DNA from: CAZMVU01 sp964569295 | GTDB lineage: Bacteria; Hydrogenedentota; Hydrogenedentia; Hydrogenedentales; JAGMZX01 | Direction of reading: 5' to 3' | NCBI GenBank assembly: GCA_964569295.1 | Contig: CAZMVU010000001.1 | Coordinates: 1 to 64,000, forward strand | DNA: 64,000 bases | Shown: in pieces, positions 37,571 through 47,685 of the stretch | How the letters are laid out: each line of letters begins with the position of its first letter | How positions within the stretch are numbered: position 1 is the stretch's first letter | Notes under the pieces: generated by a model | Database searches by the model: none | Told to the model about the DNA's origin: nothing | Seen by the model: only the letters and a program-made list of their open reading frames with translations | Program-made: the position numbers and the translations under genes

Positions 37571-39264
37571 ACCAAGTAGGGGCAATCATCCGCGCCAAAC
37601 TGCGCATGGGCATGCACCAGGTGGCCAGCGTGCGGCATGAGTCGAAGCTGAAGGTGGCCGTTATCACCGTCTCGGCGGTGTTGCTGTGGGTGGGCGCGTA
37701 CTTCCTGTTCGCGGCCGGGTTCCAGTGGATTGTGAATTTCGACAAGAGCCTGGGAACGGAGTTTGCCTTTGCGGATATTCTCATGTACCGCCTGCTCGGC
37801 CTCTTCGCGCTGTCGGTGTTTCTGCTGCTCATTTTCTCGAATGCGCTGGTGGCGTTCTCCACATTCTACAAAGCCCACGAAGTCTTCTACCTGCTGCACG
37901 CCCCCATTTCCTGGCGCCAGTTTTTCTACGCACGCTTTCTCGAGTGCATCACGTTCAGTTCCTGGGCCCTTGCGTTTCTCGGGTCGCCCCTGTTACTGGC
38001 CTATGGCGTGAAGTCCGAGGCCTCTCCCCTGTTTTATATGGCGGCAGTCCTGTTCTACCTGCCCTATATCCTCGTGCCGGCGGCTATAGGCTGTTTTGTG
38101 ACCATGGTGCTCACGCGCATATTCCCGCGCCTGAAGCTGCGTACCATGGTGGTGCTGGGGGTGGTGGGCGTGCTGGCGCTATTCTGGTATTTACGCGGTG
38201 TGCTGGTAACCACGGAAATCCACGACGACATGGCCGCCGCCTCGGTCTTCCTCGACTACACAGCCCAGTTGCAGTCGCCGTTTCTTCCCAGCTACTGGGC
38301 GGCGCAGGGCGTGACCGCAATGGCCCGGGCGAATGTCAGCCAGGGGGTCTACTTTTTCCTGCTGCTGTCGGCAAACGCGCTCATGCTGCCCTGGCTCGCG
38401 GGCGAGGCGGCCCAACGCATCTATTATCCCGGCTGGTCGGACCTGCACGGCATGAACCGGCAACGGATCAAGCGCGAGGGCCGCGGCGTTTTTGCGTGGG
38501 TCGAGCGCATGCTGAAACCGCTGCGAAACCCGTACCGCGCACTCATCATCAAAGACTTGAAGCTGTTCTGGCGCGACCCGACGCAATGGCCCCAGTTCGT
38601 GATTTTTTTCGGCATTATGGCGCTGTACTTCGCAAACCTGCGCAACACCTCGCGCTATTATGAGGAAGAGTTCTGGCGAAGCTGGATCGCATGCTTGAAC
38701 GTGGGCGCGGTGTCGCTCATATTGGCGACACTCACGAGCCGGTTCATCTTTCCGCAGGTGAGTCTCGAGGGAAAACGGTTCTGGATCATCGGCCTGGCGC
38801 CGCTGAGCTATAAGCAGCTCACCTGGCAAAAATTCTGGTTGAGCGTGCTCACGGTATCCCCGTTCACGGTGGCCCTCGCGGCGCTCTCCGGTTACATGCT
38901 GCAACTCGAACCGATCTATTACGGGTTGACTATCTACAGCGTGGTGTTGACGAACCTTGGTCTGTCGGGCCTGGCGGTCGGACTGGGCACCTTGTACCCG
39001 AGCTTCGCCGAGGACAACCCGGCGCGGATTGTGTCGGGCATGGGCGGCACGCTGAATCTGCTGGTGAGTGTGGCGTATATTGTGCTCGTGGTAGCTGCGC
39101 AAGCGCTTATCCTGCAATGGCGCGTACTCGAGGAGTACACCGAGCCGATCATGTTCTGGTACGCACTGGCGGGGGCGGTCGCGTTCATTACGCTTGTCAG
39201 CTTGCTTGCGCTCTTCGTGCCCATGCACCTGGGCCTGCGCAACCTCGAGCAGATGGAATTCTGA
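37567..39264 (+). CDS. ABC exporter permease
   Basis: A 565-aa inner-membrane protein with about 12 hydrophobic segments in two clusters (residues 35-240 and 345-560), separated by a polar loop with KREGRGVFAWVERMLKPLRNPYRALIIKDLKLFWRDP. That loop, with LIIKDLKLFWRDPTQWPQ, is typical of the large putative ABC exporter permeases. ATGA overlap with the ATPase gene shows they work together. Substrate unknown; drugs, lipids or an envelope component are all possible. Confidence 0.84.
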   Translation: MNQVGAIIRAKLRMGMHQVASVRHESKLKVAVITVSAVLLWVGAYFLFAAGFQWIVNFDKSLGTEFAFADILMYRLLGLFALSVFLLLIFSNALVAFSTFYKAHEVFYLLHAPISWRQFFYARFLECITFSSWALAFLGSPLLLAYGVKSEASPLFYMAAVLFYLPYILVPAAIGCFVTMVLTRIFPRLKLRTMVVLGVVGVLALFWYLRGVLVTTEIHDDMAAASVFLDYTAQLQSPFLPSYWAAQGVTAMARANVSQGVYFFLLLSANALMLPWLAGEAAQRIYYPGWSDLHGMNRQRIKREGRGVFAWVERMLKPLRNPYRALIIKDLKLFWRDPTQWPQFVIFFGIMALYFANLRNTSRYYEEEFWRSWIACLNVGAVSLILATLTSRFIFPQVSLEGKRFWIIGLAPLSYKQLTWQKFWLSVLTVSPFTVALAALSGYMLQLEPIYYGLTIYSVVLTNLGLSGLAVGLGTLYPSFAEDNPARIVSGMGGTLNLLVSVAYIVLVVAAQALILQWRVLEEYTEPIMFWYALAGAVAFITLVSLLALFVPMHLGLRNLEQMEF

Positions 39265-39356
39265 GAAGAGACAAAGTAAAGTGAGGACCGGAGGAAATGT
39301 TTGGAGGAAGAAGTTCCTTCGGTCTTGCTTCAAGAAAAACCGTGGTGGGACCTGTT

Positions 39357-39749
39357 ATGAAGACCTTGCATGTGAAGACGCCGCAACACACCGCCTTCGT
39401 CAATATTGACCGGCAGGTGCAGGGGGCAATCGATGATTCGGGCGTGCAGGATGGGTTTGTGCAGGTGTTCGTGCCACATACCACGGCCGGACTCACCATC
39501 AACGAGAATGCCGACCCGGATGTGACGCGGGACATGGCCGATGCGCTCGAGCGGGCGGTGCCGTGGAAGGCGCACTACGCGCACGCGGAAGGCAATGCGG
39601 CGGCGCATGTCAAGGCGAGCATGGTCGGCTTTTGCCAGACAGTGCTCGTCGAGAACGGCCGGATGGTCCTCGGTACCTGGCAAAGCCTATACTTTTGCGA
39701 GTTCGACGGCCCACGCACGCGCAAGGTCTATGTGCAGGTCGTGGGATAG
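39357..39749 (+). CDS. YjbQ family protein (UPF0047)
   Basis: A 130-aa protein of the widespread YjbQ/UPF0047 family, a trimeric fold for which thiamine-phosphate synthase activity has been shown in some members. It has the family pattern VQVFVPHTTAGLTINENADPDV and the end LGTWQSLYFCEFDGPR. I used the ATG at 39357 (MKTLHVKT); the frame opens at 39297, but there GGAGG lies only 2 bases before the ATG. It follows the ABC genes and converges on prfA. Confidence 0.88.
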   Translation: MKTLHVKTPQHTAFVNIDRQVQGAIDDSGVQDGFVQVFVPHTTAGLTINENADPDVTRDMADALERAVPWKAHYAHAEGNAAAHVKASMVGFCQTVLVENGRMVLGTWQSLYFCEFDGPRTRKVYVQVVG

Positions 39750-39853
39750 GAGGTCCCTGCAAAGGCGGCGCGAACGTGTACTCATGGCGCGCAAAGTCCC
39801 CCCAAAACAGCGCTATATGGCCAAACACACCCTGGGGTGCCGGCAGCGCATAC

Positions 39854-40933
39854 TCAGAGGGTTTCGCTGAGTTTGGCGGTGCGGTCCGCCGTAACCAGCG
39901 CATCCACCACCGATTGCAGGTCGCCTTCCATCACATGGTCCAGGTTGTACTGGGTCAGGTTGATCCGGTGATCGGACAAGCGGTTCTGGGGGAAGTTGTA
40001 GGTGCGGATGCGTTCGGAGCGGTCACCCGAGCCCACCTGACTCCGCCGGTTCTCGGACCGGACCGCGGCATCTTCCTCTTGCCGGCGCGCCAGCAGGCGG
40101 GACCGCAGCACCTTGAGCGCTTTCGCTTTGTTCTTGTGCTGGGACTTCTCGTCCTGGATAGAAACAACAATACCGGTCGGCTTGTGCGTAATGCGCACCG
40201 CGGAATCGGTAGTGTTTACGCTTTGGCCACCCGGGCCGGAGGACCGGTACACATCGATTTGCAGGTCGTTTGGATCGACAGCCACATCCACCTCGTCGGC
40301 CTCTGGCAACACCGCCACCGTCACCGCGGAGGTGTGCACGCGCCCCTGCGTCTCGGTTTCGGGCACACGCTGCACCCGGTGTACACCTCCCTCCCACTTC
40401 ATGTGGCTATACACGTGCCCGCCGGTAATCTGGAAACATATCTCCTTAAAGCCGCCAAGTTCCGTGGGGTTCGCGTTCAATACCTCGACTTTCCAGCCCT
40501 TGATTTCGGCAAAGCGGGCGTACATGCGGAAGAGGTCCGCGGCGAACAAAGCCGCCTCTTCGCCCCCGGTCCCGGCTCGAATCTCGACGATAGTGTTCTT
40601 TTCGTCGTTCGGATCCTTCGGTACGAGAAGCAAACGCAGATCTTGTTCACGTTTCGCGAGCGTGGCCTCGATCCCTGCGCGTTCTTCCGCGGCAAGCTCG
40701 CGCAATTCCGGGTCGGCTTCGTCCTGAAAAAAACGGTCAGCCTCGGCGAGCCGCTGCTCTTCGTCTTCATAGCACCGGAAGCTCTGCACGATATCGTGCA
40801 GTTCCGCCTGGCGTTGCGCGTGTTCGCGATACACGGCCGGATCCGCAGCCACTTCCTGGGTCGACATGGCCGCGGTAAGGCGGTCGTACTCCTGGCATAT
40901 ACCAGCGAGTTTTTCCCGCATGCTCTTGTCCAT
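39854..40933 (-). CDS. prfA: Peptide chain release factor 1
   Basis: A 359-aa translation release factor for UAA and UAG. The GGQ loop is in [20 protein letters not shown]. The stop-codon recognition motif reads PET in [18 protein letters not shown], the PxT form of RF1 and not the SPF of RF2. Length is standard. It starts 6 bases after rpmE with TAAGG upstream, so rpmE and prfA form an operon, as in many bacteria. Confidence 0.95.
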   Translation of the reverse strand: MDKSMREKLAGICQEYDRLTAAMSTQEVAADPAVYREHAQRQAELHDIVQSFRCYEDEEQRLAEADRFFQDEADPELRELAAEERAGIEATLAKREQDLRLLLVPKDPNDEKNTIVEIRAGTGGEEAALFAADLFRMYARFAEIKGWKVEVLNANPTELGGFKEICFQITGGHVYSHMKWEGGVHRVQRVPETETQGRVHTSAVTVAVLPEADEVDVAVDPNDLQIDVYRSSGPGGQSVNTTDSAVRITHKPTGIVVSIQDEKSQHKNKAKALKVLRSRLLARRQEEDAAVRSENRRSQVGSGDRSERIRTYNFPQNRLSDHRINLTQYNLDHVMEGDLQSVVDALVTADRTAKLSETL

Positions 40934-40939
40934 GCGGCC

Positions 40940-41191
40940 TTACTTCTTGTTCGCGTACTTGCGCTGGAACCGCTCGACCCGGCCCTCGCTGTCGACAAAC
41001 ATCTGTTTGCCCGTATAAAATGGGTGCGAAGCGCTTGACAAGTCCAGGGTATACAGCGGGTATTCGTTGCCGTCTTCCCACTGAATGGTCTTCTCGGTCT
41101 GGACGGTCGACTTCGTAATCCAGGCGACATCGGCGCCCACATCCTTGAATACGACCGGGCGGTAGTTCTCGGGATGGATCCCTTTCTTCAC
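40940..41191 (-). CDS. rpmE2: Ribosomal protein bL31, type B (zinc-free)
   Basis: An 83-aa large-subunit ribosomal protein. The pattern MKKGIHPENYRPVVFKD and SSASHPFYTGKQMFVDSEGRVERFQRKY is the type B form. It has no cysteines, so it cannot bind zinc like the type A form. The start is GTG with AAGGAG 10 bases upstream. It is the first gene of the operon with prfA. A good -10 box lies about 105 bases upstream. Confidence 0.93.
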   Translation of the reverse strand: MKKGIHPENYRPVVFKDVGADVAWITKSTVQTEKTIQWEDGNEYPLYTLDLSSASHPFYTGKQMFVDSEGRVERFQRKYANKK

Positions 41192-41300
41192 GGCTAACTT
41201 CTCCTTGTATGCTCGAAGCCAGCGCCCGGGGTGCGCCGGACGCTACGCATGAAACCGCCCACCACGCCAAGCGCGGTGAGCGATAGAGTGATCGAATCTT

Positions 41301-41325
41301 ATTATATACCACAGGCGCGTGCCGT
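41301..41325 (-). promoter_or_regulatory. Likely promoter of rpmE2-prfA (-10 box)
   Basis: On the minus strand a perfect TATAAT lies at 41301-41306. No good -35 sits at 17 bases: the best TTG-type box (TTGAAT) is 20 bases away and overlaps the U-tail of the leuA terminator. The leader to rpmE2 would be about 100 nt. Confidence 0.45.
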
Positions 41326-41330
41326 GATTC

Positions 41331-41361
41331 AAAAGCCTGCGCGCACACACCGCCCGCAGGC
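41331..41361 (-). terminator. Terminator of leuA
   Basis: GCCTGCG (41335-41341) pairs with CGCAGGC (41355-41361) around a 13-nt loop. Read on the minus strand it is followed by TTTT. It lies 43 bases after the leuA stop and just before the rpmE2 promoter. Confidence 0.6.
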
Positions 41362-41403
41362 GCCGGTGAGAACGCCGTTTGCAGGAACTTTTGCCGGCCT
41401 GCT

Positions 41404-42954
41404 TCAGCCTGCGGTGGCCGGTGACGATTGCTCGCGGCTTTCTTTCAGCACGAGGTACATGTTGGCGGCGTCGACATACGCCTGTACGGCCGCCACTACT
41501 ATGTCGGTCGAGGCGCCCTTGCCGCGATAGGGCTTGCCATCGAATACCACCGCCACATACGCCTCGCCCATGGCTTCCTTGCCCGGTGTGGACGCGCGTA
41601 TATCGAACTGCTCGAGGTGACCGTTCACCCCCATGATCTTCTCGACAGCGCGGAAGGCGGCGTCTACCGGACCATCACCCCAGGCTGTCTCGATGATTTC
41701 TTCCTCGCCTTTGCTCATCTGCAGGTAAGCCATGGCGGGGTCGCCGCCCGAGGTGCGCACTTTGTCGAGGTGGTACACCTGTAACGACTCGTCGTACATG
41801 CTCACCACCAGCATGATGAGGTCGGCGTCGTACACCTCCTTCTTCTTGTCCGTGAGATCCAGGAAGCGCTCATAGATCTTGTCCATGTCTTCCTTCGTGA
41901 GCTGATAGCCAAGCTCCGCGCAACGTTTGGCGAGGCCTGCGCGCCCCGAATGCTTGCCGAGCACGAGTTCGTTGCGCCGGAGACCGACGAATTCCGGCGT
42001 CATGATTTCGTAGGTGGCGGCGTTCGCGATGACCCCGTGCTGGTGAATGCCGGATTCGTGCGCAAAGGCGTTGCGGCCGACCACCGGCTTGTTGTAAGGG
42101 ATGGTCAGCCCTGTTATCTTCGAAAGGCGCGTGCTCGAGGGCACGATTTCCTGATAGTTGATGCCGACCTCGAAGGGGTACACATTGTTGCGGGTGTGCA
42201 TGGCCATGACGAATTCTTCGAGCGAAGTATTGCCCGCCCGTTCGCCAATGCCGCTCACCGTACACTCGACCTGCCGCGCGCCGCCGAGTACGGCCGCCAA
42301 CGCGTTGGCTACGGCAAGCCCGAGGTCGTTGTGGTTATGTGAAGAAAAGAGGACCTTCTCCGCGCCCGGCACGTCTTTGGTGTGTTCGATGACATGCTCG
42401 AACATGTTGCGAATCTCGCTGGGCGTGGTATAGCCCACGGTGTCCGGCAGATTGATGACATCGGCCCCCGCCTCGATGGCTACCCGCGTGACTTGCACCA
42501 GAAAATCCCAGTCCGAGCGGGTCGCGTCTTCCGCCGAGAATTCGACCCGCGGCGGCACAAGCGCCTTGGCACGGCTAACGGCCACGTGCGCCTGCTCGAG
42601 CACCTGTTCGCGGGTCTGGCGCAATTTGTGTTCGAGGTGTATGTCAGACGTGGCAATGAACGTATGGAGCGTCGGCTTGTCTGATGGTTCAAGGGCGCTC
42701 GCGGCACGCTCGATATCCTTGGGAATCGCCCGGGCGAGAGCCGCCACGCGGCAGCCCTGTATCTCCGTAGCTATCTGCCGGACAGAATCGTATTCCTGGT
42801 TCGAGGCGATGGGGAAACCCGCCTCGATGGTATTCACACCCAAGCGCTCCAGTTGGCGCGCCATGCGGATTTTTTCATGGCCGTGCATGCTGGCGCCGGG
42901 CGACTGTTCACCATCGCGCAGGGTGGTGTCGAAAATCTCTACTCGCTCAACCAT
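41404..42954 (-). CDS. leuA: 2-isopropylmalate synthase
   Basis: A 516-aa enzyme joining acetyl-CoA and 2-oxoisovalerate, the first committed step of leucine synthesis. The catalytic barrel shows [15 protein letters not shown] at the start, metal ligands in [14 protein letters not shown] and [14 protein letters not shown]-terminal regulatory domain of about 130 residues (with SVTP-like [21 protein letters not shown]) should give leucine feedback. The ATG at 42954 begins the conserved part; a TTG three codons upstream is also in frame. No other leu gene is beside it. It is divergent from the HAD gene across a 182-bp gap. Confidence 0.94.
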   Translation of the reverse strand: MVERVEIFDTTLRDGEQSPGASMHGHEKIRMARQLERLGVNTIEAGFPIASNQEYDSVRQIATEIQGCRVAALARAIPKDIERAASALEPSDKPTLHTFIATSDIHLEHKLRQTREQVLEQAHVAVSRAKALVPPRVEFSAEDATRSDWDFLVQVTRVAIEAGADVINLPDTVGYTTPSEIRNMFEHVIEHTKDVPGAEKVLFSSHNHNDLGLAVANALAAVLGGARQVECTVSGIGERAGNTSLEEFVMAMHTRNNVYPFEVGINYQEIVPSSTRLSKITGLTIPYNKPVVGRNAFAHESGIHQHGVIANAATYEIMTPEFVGLRRNELVLGKHSGRAGLAKRCAELGYQLTKEDMDKIYERFLDLTDKKKEVYDADLIMLVVSMYDESLQVYHLDKVRTSGGDPAMAYLQMSKGEEEIIETAWGDGPVDAAFRAVEKIMGVNGHLEQFDIRASTPGKEAMGEAYVAVVFDGKPYRGKGASTDIVVAAVQAYVDAANMYLVLKESREQSSPATAG

Positions 42955-43136
42955 TGGACACAAGCCCTCTTTCTCTGAAAGTTATTGCCCTTGGACAGGT
43001 TATCAAAACTCATGCACACAAGCAAAGAATGCGCGTTCTGTTGCGGAAGTTGCTATATGTACAAGTAACATCCAGAATGGGACGGACATTTCCCTGCGAC
43101 GGCGGGCCCGTCCGGCCAAACCGGAAAGGAATGCTT

Positions 43137-43901
43137 GTGGCGTCTGTAGAATGGCTGTTGATAGATGTGGGCAGCGTCTTGATTATCGACGACTATGGGG
43201 TCGCGCGTTTTCTGCAGCGTGTGTGCGATATTGCGCGCGCCGGCGGCCGCCCCCTCACCCTCGAGCAGGTCATGAGAGAGCGCGAAACGCTGGTCAATAC
43301 GAAGCTCGATCCCGCGCCTTACCTCAGCGTGGCGAACCGTCACTTGGCCGATGCCATGCGTGAGCGGGCGTATCGTGAGGTGGTCGAAGCCATATCGCAA
43401 CACTGGCAGGCATTCAATACGCCCGCCAAAGACGTCCGCGAGGTGCTCACCCGGCTGGCGCGCCGCTACCACCTGGCGATCGCGGCGAACCAGCCGGCCA
43501 ACTGCCGGGCCGCGCTCGACGAACTCGGCTTGCTGCGCCATTTCGAGGTTGTGGGGATCAGCGCCGAGATGGGCATTGCCAAGCCGGATCCCGCATTCTT
43601 CACGCGCATCCTCGAGCAGGCTGGGTGTCCGCCCTCGGCGGCGATCATGATCGGTGACCGCATCGATAACGATATCGCGCCGGCCAAGGCGCTCGGCCTC
43701 GGGACTATACAGGTGCGCATGGACCCGGGCGAGAACGGCTTCGATCCGCGTGACGAGGCCGAGCGGGCCTACATCGAGAGCCTGCGCCGGGCCCCCGCCC
43801 GCGGCCGGGGCAATCACCGTTTGGTTCATCCCGACGCAGCGGTCACCAGACTCGCCGACCTGCCGGCGGCCGTGGAGCATGTCGCCCTCGTACACGGCTG
43901 A
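43137..43901 (+). CDS. HAD-superfamily hydrolase
   Basis: A 254-aa phosphatase-like protein. Motif I is WLLIDVGSVLIID (nucleophile Asp, DxGxxL form of HAD subfamily IA), the cap is helical, motif II is IAANQPAN, motif III Lys is in GIAKPDPAFF and motif IV is MIGDRIDNDIAPAKALGL. Substrate unknown. I chose the GTG at 43137 because GGAAAGGA lies 6 bases upstream; the ATG at 43131 would touch that site directly. The open frame reaches back to 42954 but without family-like sequence. Confidence 0.85.
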   Translation: MASVEWLLIDVGSVLIIDDYGVARFLQRVCDIARAGGRPLTLEQVMRERETLVNTKLDPAPYLSVANRHLADAMRERAYREVVEAISQHWQAFNTPAKDVREVLTRLARRYHLAIAANQPANCRAALDELGLLRHFEVVGISAEMGIAKPDPAFFTRILEQAGCPPSAAIMIGDRIDNDIAPAKALGLGTIQVRMDPGENGFDPRDEAERAYIESLRRAPARGRGNHRLVHPDAAVTRLADLPAAVEHVALVHG

Positions 43902-43951
43902 GCGGTCCGGTCCGGCCCGGGCCGCGCACGGTCTCCAGCAGCAATTCCCGG

Positions 43952-44719
43952 CTACGCCCGCCGTTCCCAGGTAGCGTCCGGCCGGCGCACTTCGCATGGC
44001 CGGTAATGGTCCTTGTAGGCCATGCTTGGGCACGCGGCGATGTAGTAGCCGAGGTAGTAGTAGCGCAGGCCCCATTCGCGTGCCAGTGCGATTTCATAGA
44101 GGGCGGAAAAAACGCCCGGGCTGCTGGCGGCGCAGGCGGGGTCGAAGTAGAAATAGACGGATGACAGGGCGTTTTCGAGGCGGTCCACCACCCCCACGCC
44201 AGCGAGATGATCCTTGTCGTACACGCACAATTCCAGCGTGGCCCCGCCCAGGCACGTGTCCACGAGAAACCGCTCGTAACCCGCGCGGTCGAGATCGTTA
44301 TCAGAATCCCCATGCTGATAGCGCAGATACGCGCCGTACAGCCGCACTTTCTCGTCGGAAACGGCGGGCTTGCCAATCTCCACGTGAAAGCGGCGCATGC
44401 CGCGGTTGCGGGTGCGGCGCTGGCTCTTGCTCATGCGAAACTCGGGCACGATCACGCGCAGGGTCCGGCATTCATCACACTTGCGGCATACCGGTTTGTA
44501 AATATACTCGCCATTCCGGCGGTAGCCCCGCGCGAGCAGCGCTTCGTAAACAGCGGGCCCCAAATGTCCGTAGGCAAAGTCGAACGTAGCAACGCGATCA
44601 TCGAGGTAGGGGCAGGCATCCGGCACACGCCCCACGTGAATCAACGCCTCGAGCTGATCGATTGACACCGGCAACGGGCTCGCGACGCCGTCGCAGGTGT
44701 TGCGGTGGGAACCATCCAT
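43952..44719 (-). CDS. bpt: Leucyl-tRNA:protein (Asp/Glu) transferase, Bpt/Ate1 family
   Basis: A 255-aa aminoacyl-tRNA:protein transferase of the bacterial N-end rule. It adds Leu (Bpt) or Arg (Ate1-type) to proteins beginning with Asp or Glu, marking them for ClpS/ClpAP. Family motifs: CPYLDDRVATFDF, YRRNGEYIYKPVCRKCDECRTLRV with the conserved cysteines, FRMSKSQRRT, and the C-terminal GLRYYYLGYYIAACPSMAYK. Bpt and Ate1 cannot be told apart firmly by eye. The ATG at 44719 fits the usual length. No clpS is in the window. Confidence 0.86.
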   Translation of the reverse strand: MDGSHRNTCDGVASPLPVSIDQLEALIHVGRVPDACPYLDDRVATFDFAYGHLGPAVYEALLARGYRRNGEYIYKPVCRKCDECRTLRVIVPEFRMSKSQRRTRNRGMRRFHVEIGKPAVSDEKVRLYGAYLRYQHGDSDNDLDRAGYERFLVDTCLGGATLELCVYDKDHLAGVGVVDRLENALSSVYFYFDPACAASSPGVFSALYEIALAREWGLRYYYLGYYIAACPSMAYKDHYRPCEVRRPDATWERRA

Positions 44720-45001
44720 GCTGTTGCCTGTACGCCCGTAAAACTGCGCCCTCCCACCTGACAAGAACATGCGCCTACTGCGAAAGCCCGGCAGGTGGTT
44801 GCGGCGCGAACCATTGGATGCGGAGACCAAGTCCGTCATGCGCGGCGGCTCCGGTAAGCCCAATGCGGATCATGGTCTCCCCGTGCCTTGCGGATTATGC
44901 GCTTCGAACGCACACGAAACCATTGGCTTGTTGCTTGTTGCTCATCGCCGGGAAAGGCAGACACCACGTCTTGGCAATCTCCGCGCTCCCGGTGGTTGCC
45001 T

Positions 45002-46132
45002 CTATTCTCCCGACAGTGCCGCCAGCGGAATCTGCCAGCAGCGGACCTTATCGCGGTTCCAGGTGTAGGAGATGGCAATGCCGTCTTTCGTACGTACGAT
45101 GGCGGGGTAGGAGTATTCGCTTTCGAGGTCCGGGTCGTCCTCGAGGTGGGCGAGGTTCTCCCAGGTTTCGCCGTTGTCCTTCGACACCGCCAAGGTCAGC
45201 GGCGTGCGCGGCCCCCAGTTCATGGGCACGGGGTTATAGACGAGGAAGATGCGGCCGTCTTCCAGGCGAAGCAAGTCGAGGCCCGAGTTGTTGTTCGGCA
45301 ACTCTGTGGCGTACACCGGCGACCAGTTCTCGCCGTAGTCCTTCGAGTCCGCCCGCCAGACCCGCCCGCTCGCGGTCCGCAAAAGCGCATGCACATGCCC
45401 CTCGGGGTGTTCCCAGAACGTCGGCTGGATGGCGCCCTTACCGCGCAACGCCTTATTCTCGCTGTCGATTTCCCAGTAAGCCGAGCGCACCCACCTTCCG
45501 CCGCGGTCCGTCGTGCGGTCCGCAAACGGTTTCCACCCATCGAACTCGTGCGATGCCGGGGCGATCCAACTGCCGTCCGACAAGATGATGGGCTTGTTCT
45601 TCACCGGTCCCCGGCCCCCTTCGTCATCGGGCACGAGTTCAACCGGCTCGGACCATGTTTCTCCGTTGTCCTTCGATCGCATCCACCACGTGCTCCAGTA
45701 GTCCACATTCTTGCCAACCTTGAAGAAGAGGTAGATCACGTCCTCGGCGTCACGGAAGAGGACCGGATTCCAATGGGCCTGCATCCGTACCTTGGCGGCG
45801 AGTTCCGATTCCGTCCAGGCATCGTCCTGAAACCGGCTCATCCAGATGCCCACATCCCTGTTCTTTTCTTTCGTGCCGCCGAACCAGGCACACACAATAT
45901 CGCCATTGGCCGCCTGCACGATGGTCGAGGCGTGGCATTCGGGAAACGGGCGGTCGTCGCCGAAGGCAAAGTCGACCCGGCCGCCGGCATCGGTCACCTG
46001 TTGCGCGAAGGCGTCGGCGGCGTATTGAACCTCGATGTCGCTCATGGCGGCTTTTTCCTCCGCATCTTCGGCAGCGCCGGACAGCGTGCAGACGAGAGCA
46101 AAGCCTAGGGCAAAAGCTTGGAAAAGGCGCAT
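45002..46132 (-). CDS. Secreted sialidase-like (BNR/Asp-box) protein
   Basis: A 376-aa protein with a signal peptide (MRLFQAFALGFALVCTLSGAAE). It is a six-bladed propeller with three visible Asp-boxes (SKDNGETWSEP, SKDYGENWSPV, SKDNGETWENL) and a first blade reading PFPECHASTIVQAANGDIVCAWFGGTKE, as in the BNR-like exo-alpha-sialidase group. I do not see the FRIP motif of classical sialidases, so the substrate may be another glycan. GGGGGA lies about 6 bases before the ATG at 46132. It is divergent from hflX across a 137-bp gap that must hold both promoters. Confidence 0.82.
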   Translation of the reverse strand: MRLFQAFALGFALVCTLSGAAEDAEEKAAMSDIEVQYAADAFAQQVTDAGGRVDFAFGDDRPFPECHASTIVQAANGDIVCAWFGGTKEKNRDVGIWMSRFQDDAWTESELAAKVRMQAHWNPVLFRDAEDVIYLFFKVGKNVDYWSTWWMRSKDNGETWSEPVELVPDDEGGRGPVKNKPIILSDGSWIAPASHEFDGWKPFADRTTDRGGRWVRSAYWEIDSENKALRGKGAIQPTFWEHPEGHVHALLRTASGRVWRADSKDYGENWSPVYATELPNNNSGLDLLRLEDGRIFLVYNPVPMNWGPRTPLTLAVSKDNGETWENLAHLEDDPDLESEYSYPAIVRTKDGIAISYTWNRDKVRCWQIPLAALSGE

Positions 46133-46269
46133 AATTTGTCCCCCAGTGGGTGCGGATGTACGTTTACCTTGGACACTTGTCGGGTATCGCGGCCAATGAC
46201 CACTGCAACTATGATAATGTAAAGAGACCCGGGCAAGGCAAATTATCACCAGAACCCCGGAAAAGGAAT

Positions 46270-47574
46270 ATGACAAGCGATAACGGACAAAGCAGAAACA
46301 AGCTCATCGAGCTGCAACGCCCGCCCATCGTCGAAAAGGTGATCCTGGCGCGGCTGGCGGTACCCACGGACAGCGACGCCGAGATCGACGAGTCCCTCTC
46401 GGAACTCTCGCAGCTCGCCTGGACCGCCGGGGCCGAGGTGGTGGGCTCGGTGGTGCAGGCGCGCCAGAAGCCGGACCCCGGCACGCATTTCGGGCGCGGC
46501 AAGCTCGCGGAAATCAAGGCCATGGCGGCGGACCTCGAGGCGGATGCCGTCATTATCGACAGTGAACTCACGGCGAAGCAGGGCGCGAATATCGAGGATG
46601 CCCTCGAACTGAAGATCGTCGACCGCACCCAACTCATCCTCGACATCTTCGCGCAGCACGCACACACCCGCGAAGGCAAGCTGCAAGTCGAGCTGGCGCA
46701 ATTGCAGTATATCCTCCCCCGCCTCACCGGGCGCGGCTCGATCATGCGGCAGCAGGGCGGTATCGGCGTGCGCGGCCCCGGCGAACAGAAGCTCGAGGTC
46801 GACCGGCGCCGCATCCGCGAGCGCATCCGCCGGTTGCAGGGGCAGATCGAGGAGGTGCGCCGGCAACGGGCCGTGCAGCGCAAGAACCGCGAGCGTACCA
46901 CCACCGGCAAGGTATCGCTCGTGGGCTACACCAACGCCGGCAAGTCGTCGCTGCTCAATGCGCTCACGGGCGCGGGCGTACTCGTCGAGGACAAGCTCTT
47001 CGCCACGCTCGACCCGCGCGTGCGCCGGCTGCACCTGCCCACCGGGCGCGAGTGCCTCCTGGCCGACACCGTGGGCTTCGTCAACAAACTGCCGCACACC
47101 CTCGTGGCGGCCTTCCGCGCCACCCTCGAACAGGTGCGCGAGTCGGACCTCTTGCTCCTCGTGGCCGATGCGGCACACCCCGCCATGGACGAGCACATCG
47201 ACGCGGTATACAAGGTGCTCGACGAGATCGGCGCCATCGAGTTGCCGCTGGTGAAGGTCTACAACAAGATGGACCTCGTCGCCGGGCAGGACCGCGGCAG
47301 CATGGGCGTAAGCCGGCGCGAGTCCGCCGTGGCGGTGTCGGCGAAGACGGGCGAAGGCCTCGACCGCCTCCTCGAAATCGTGGATGAGCGCCTTGCCGCA
47401 ACCCGGCGGCGCATGCGCCTGCGCATCCCGCAGCACGAGGCCGCACTCGTGTCGCGCATACACGATGAAGGACGCGTGATCGAGCAGACCTACGACGGCA
47501 ACGACATCCTCATGGAGGCCGACATCGGCAACGCCCTCGCCGCCCAGGTAGCGGAATACAAGGTGGAGGTATAA
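46270..47574 (+). CDS. hflX: GTPase HflX
   Basis: A 434-aa ribosome-associated GTPase that can split stalled 70S ribosomes. The N-terminal HflX domain has PDPGTHFGRGKLAEI, a helical linker follows, and the G domain shows G1 GYTNAGKSSLLNAL, G3 DTVGFVNKLPH, G4 YNKMD and G5 SAKTGEG. I chose the ATG at 46270, with GGAAAAGGAA upstream. Length is standard. Confidence 0.94.
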   Translation: MTSDNGQSRNKLIELQRPPIVEKVILARLAVPTDSDAEIDESLSELSQLAWTAGAEVVGSVVQARQKPDPGTHFGRGKLAEIKAMAADLEADAVIIDSELTAKQGANIEDALELKIVDRTQLILDIFAQHAHTREGKLQVELAQLQYILPRLTGRGSIMRQQGGIGVRGPGEQKLEVDRRRIRERIRRLQGQIEEVRRQRAVQRKNRERTTTGKVSLVGYTNAGKSSLLNALTGAGVLVEDKLFATLDPRVRRLHLPTGRECLLADTVGFVNKLPHTLVAAFRATLEQVRESDLLLLVADAAHPAMDEHIDAVYKVLDEIGAIELPLVKVYNKMDLVAGQDRGSMGVSRRESAVAVSAKTGEGLDRLLEIVDERLAATRRRMRLRIPQHEAALVSRIHDEGRVIEQTYDGNDILMEADIGNALAAQVAEYKVEV

Positions 47575-47685
47575 TGGAGAGAGGGTGCTGGGAGGAACTT
47601 CTTTTTTGGAAAAAAAGTGCACCACCACCAGACGATATCCCGCAGCCCCCTCAAGAAAAACCTGCATTTGAAGAAGGAGAACCCC

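Noticed and set aside
44829..44874. GGAGACC and GGTCTCC arms in the gap upstream of bpt as a possible regulatory hairpin
   Set aside because: Only 7-8 bp with a loop of about 30-40 bases, which is within chance for GC-rich DNA.
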